Assembly (NCBI RefSeq): GCF_003464165.1
Contig: NZ_QSEK01000008.1
Coordinates: 1-64,000 of the forward strand
DNA from: Eubacterium sp. AM49-13BH
Lineage (GTDB): Bacteria; Bacillota; Clostridia; Lachnospirales; Lachnospiraceae
DNA length: 64,000 nucleotides
Reading direction: 5' to 3'
The notes below the pieces were generated by a model. The model saw only the letters and a program-made list of their open reading frames with translations, did not search any database and was not told where the DNA came from. The position numbers and the translations under genes were made by a program. The first letter of the stretch is position 1. Each line of letters opens with the position of its first letter. This document shows, in pieces, positions 63,978 through 64,000 of this stretch.

Positions 63978-64000
63978 TGAAAGTACTTATGATTAACAAT
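63977..64000 (+). CDS. Start of a further gene (partial, likely glycosyltransferase)
   Basis: ATG at 63977 overlaps the previous stop (TAATG) and opens MKVLMINN, a start common in GT4 glycosyltransferases. AGAGGAGA stands 8 bases upstream. Only eight codons are in the window, so the product is a guess. Confidence 0.45.

Overview
The window comes from a low-GC Firmicute of the Lachnospiraceae type, probably close to Lachnospira / [Eubacterium] eligens. This rests on the 16S rRNA 5' end at the left edge, the AT-rich sequence, strong GGAGG ribosome binding sites, CodY and PolC, and a gene order typical of clostridia. The assignment is from recognition, not from a search. Almost everything is on the minus strand. 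Only the last 650 bases carry plus-strand coding sequence.

Right to left, in the direction of transcription. (1) At the right edge a 5'-truncated glycosyltransferase and the start of a second gene point the other way. (2) aroC-tgt and yajC follow. (3) An amino-acid block holds leuB-ilvD-ilvB (ilvB frameshifted), then serC-serA and a DUF1015 gene. (4) An esterase, a GlgB-like branching enzyme with a coiled-coil tail and an MscS channel form a short operon. (5) A conserved RNA/housekeeping cluster holds ireB(yrzL)-ruvX-DUF1292-RNase J-ylbF-short MltG-like-trmR-trhP(frameshifted)-sigK, then an M24 aminopeptidase and an unknown membrane protein. (6) A type IV pilus locus spans about 20.4-38.4 kb. 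pilB-pilT have their own promoter. A second promoter drives pilC-pilA-pilD-pilMN(fused)-pilO, a set of minor pilins, an 898-residue pilin-like protein and a 1377-residue exported protein. (7) comM(yifB)-dprA-topA-codY. (8) The translation and envelope operon rpsB-tsf / pyrH-frr / uppS-cdsA-dxr-rseP-ispG-polC. (9) An rRNA operon running off the left edge.

The genes form coherent modules. dxr, ispG and uppS feed isoprenoid synthesis, and uppS and cdsA supply lipid carriers and phospholipids. rpsB, tsf, pyrH, frr, trmR and trhP serve translation. leuB, ilvD and ilvB belong to branched-chain amino acid synthesis, which CodY usually controls. The pilus locus encodes a whole Gram-positive type IV pilus machine: extension and retraction ATPases, platform, PilM/N/O alignment complex, prepilin peptidase, major pilin and a large surface-exposed minor-pilin set.

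The most striking features that gene calling does not explain are these. There are four tandem ACCTAC-stem hairpins between polC and the rRNA promoter. A 208-bp imperfect palindrome lies at 52.0-52.2 kb, and a 62-bp GC-rich triple repeat lies between pilT and pilC. A stable hairpin contains the sigK ribosome binding site. Five single-base frame breaks, all of the same sign, occur in four loci (two in one pseudopilin), plus an in-frame stop in dprA. The frame breaks could be true decay, phase variation or uncorrected sequencing errors, and the raw reads would decide.
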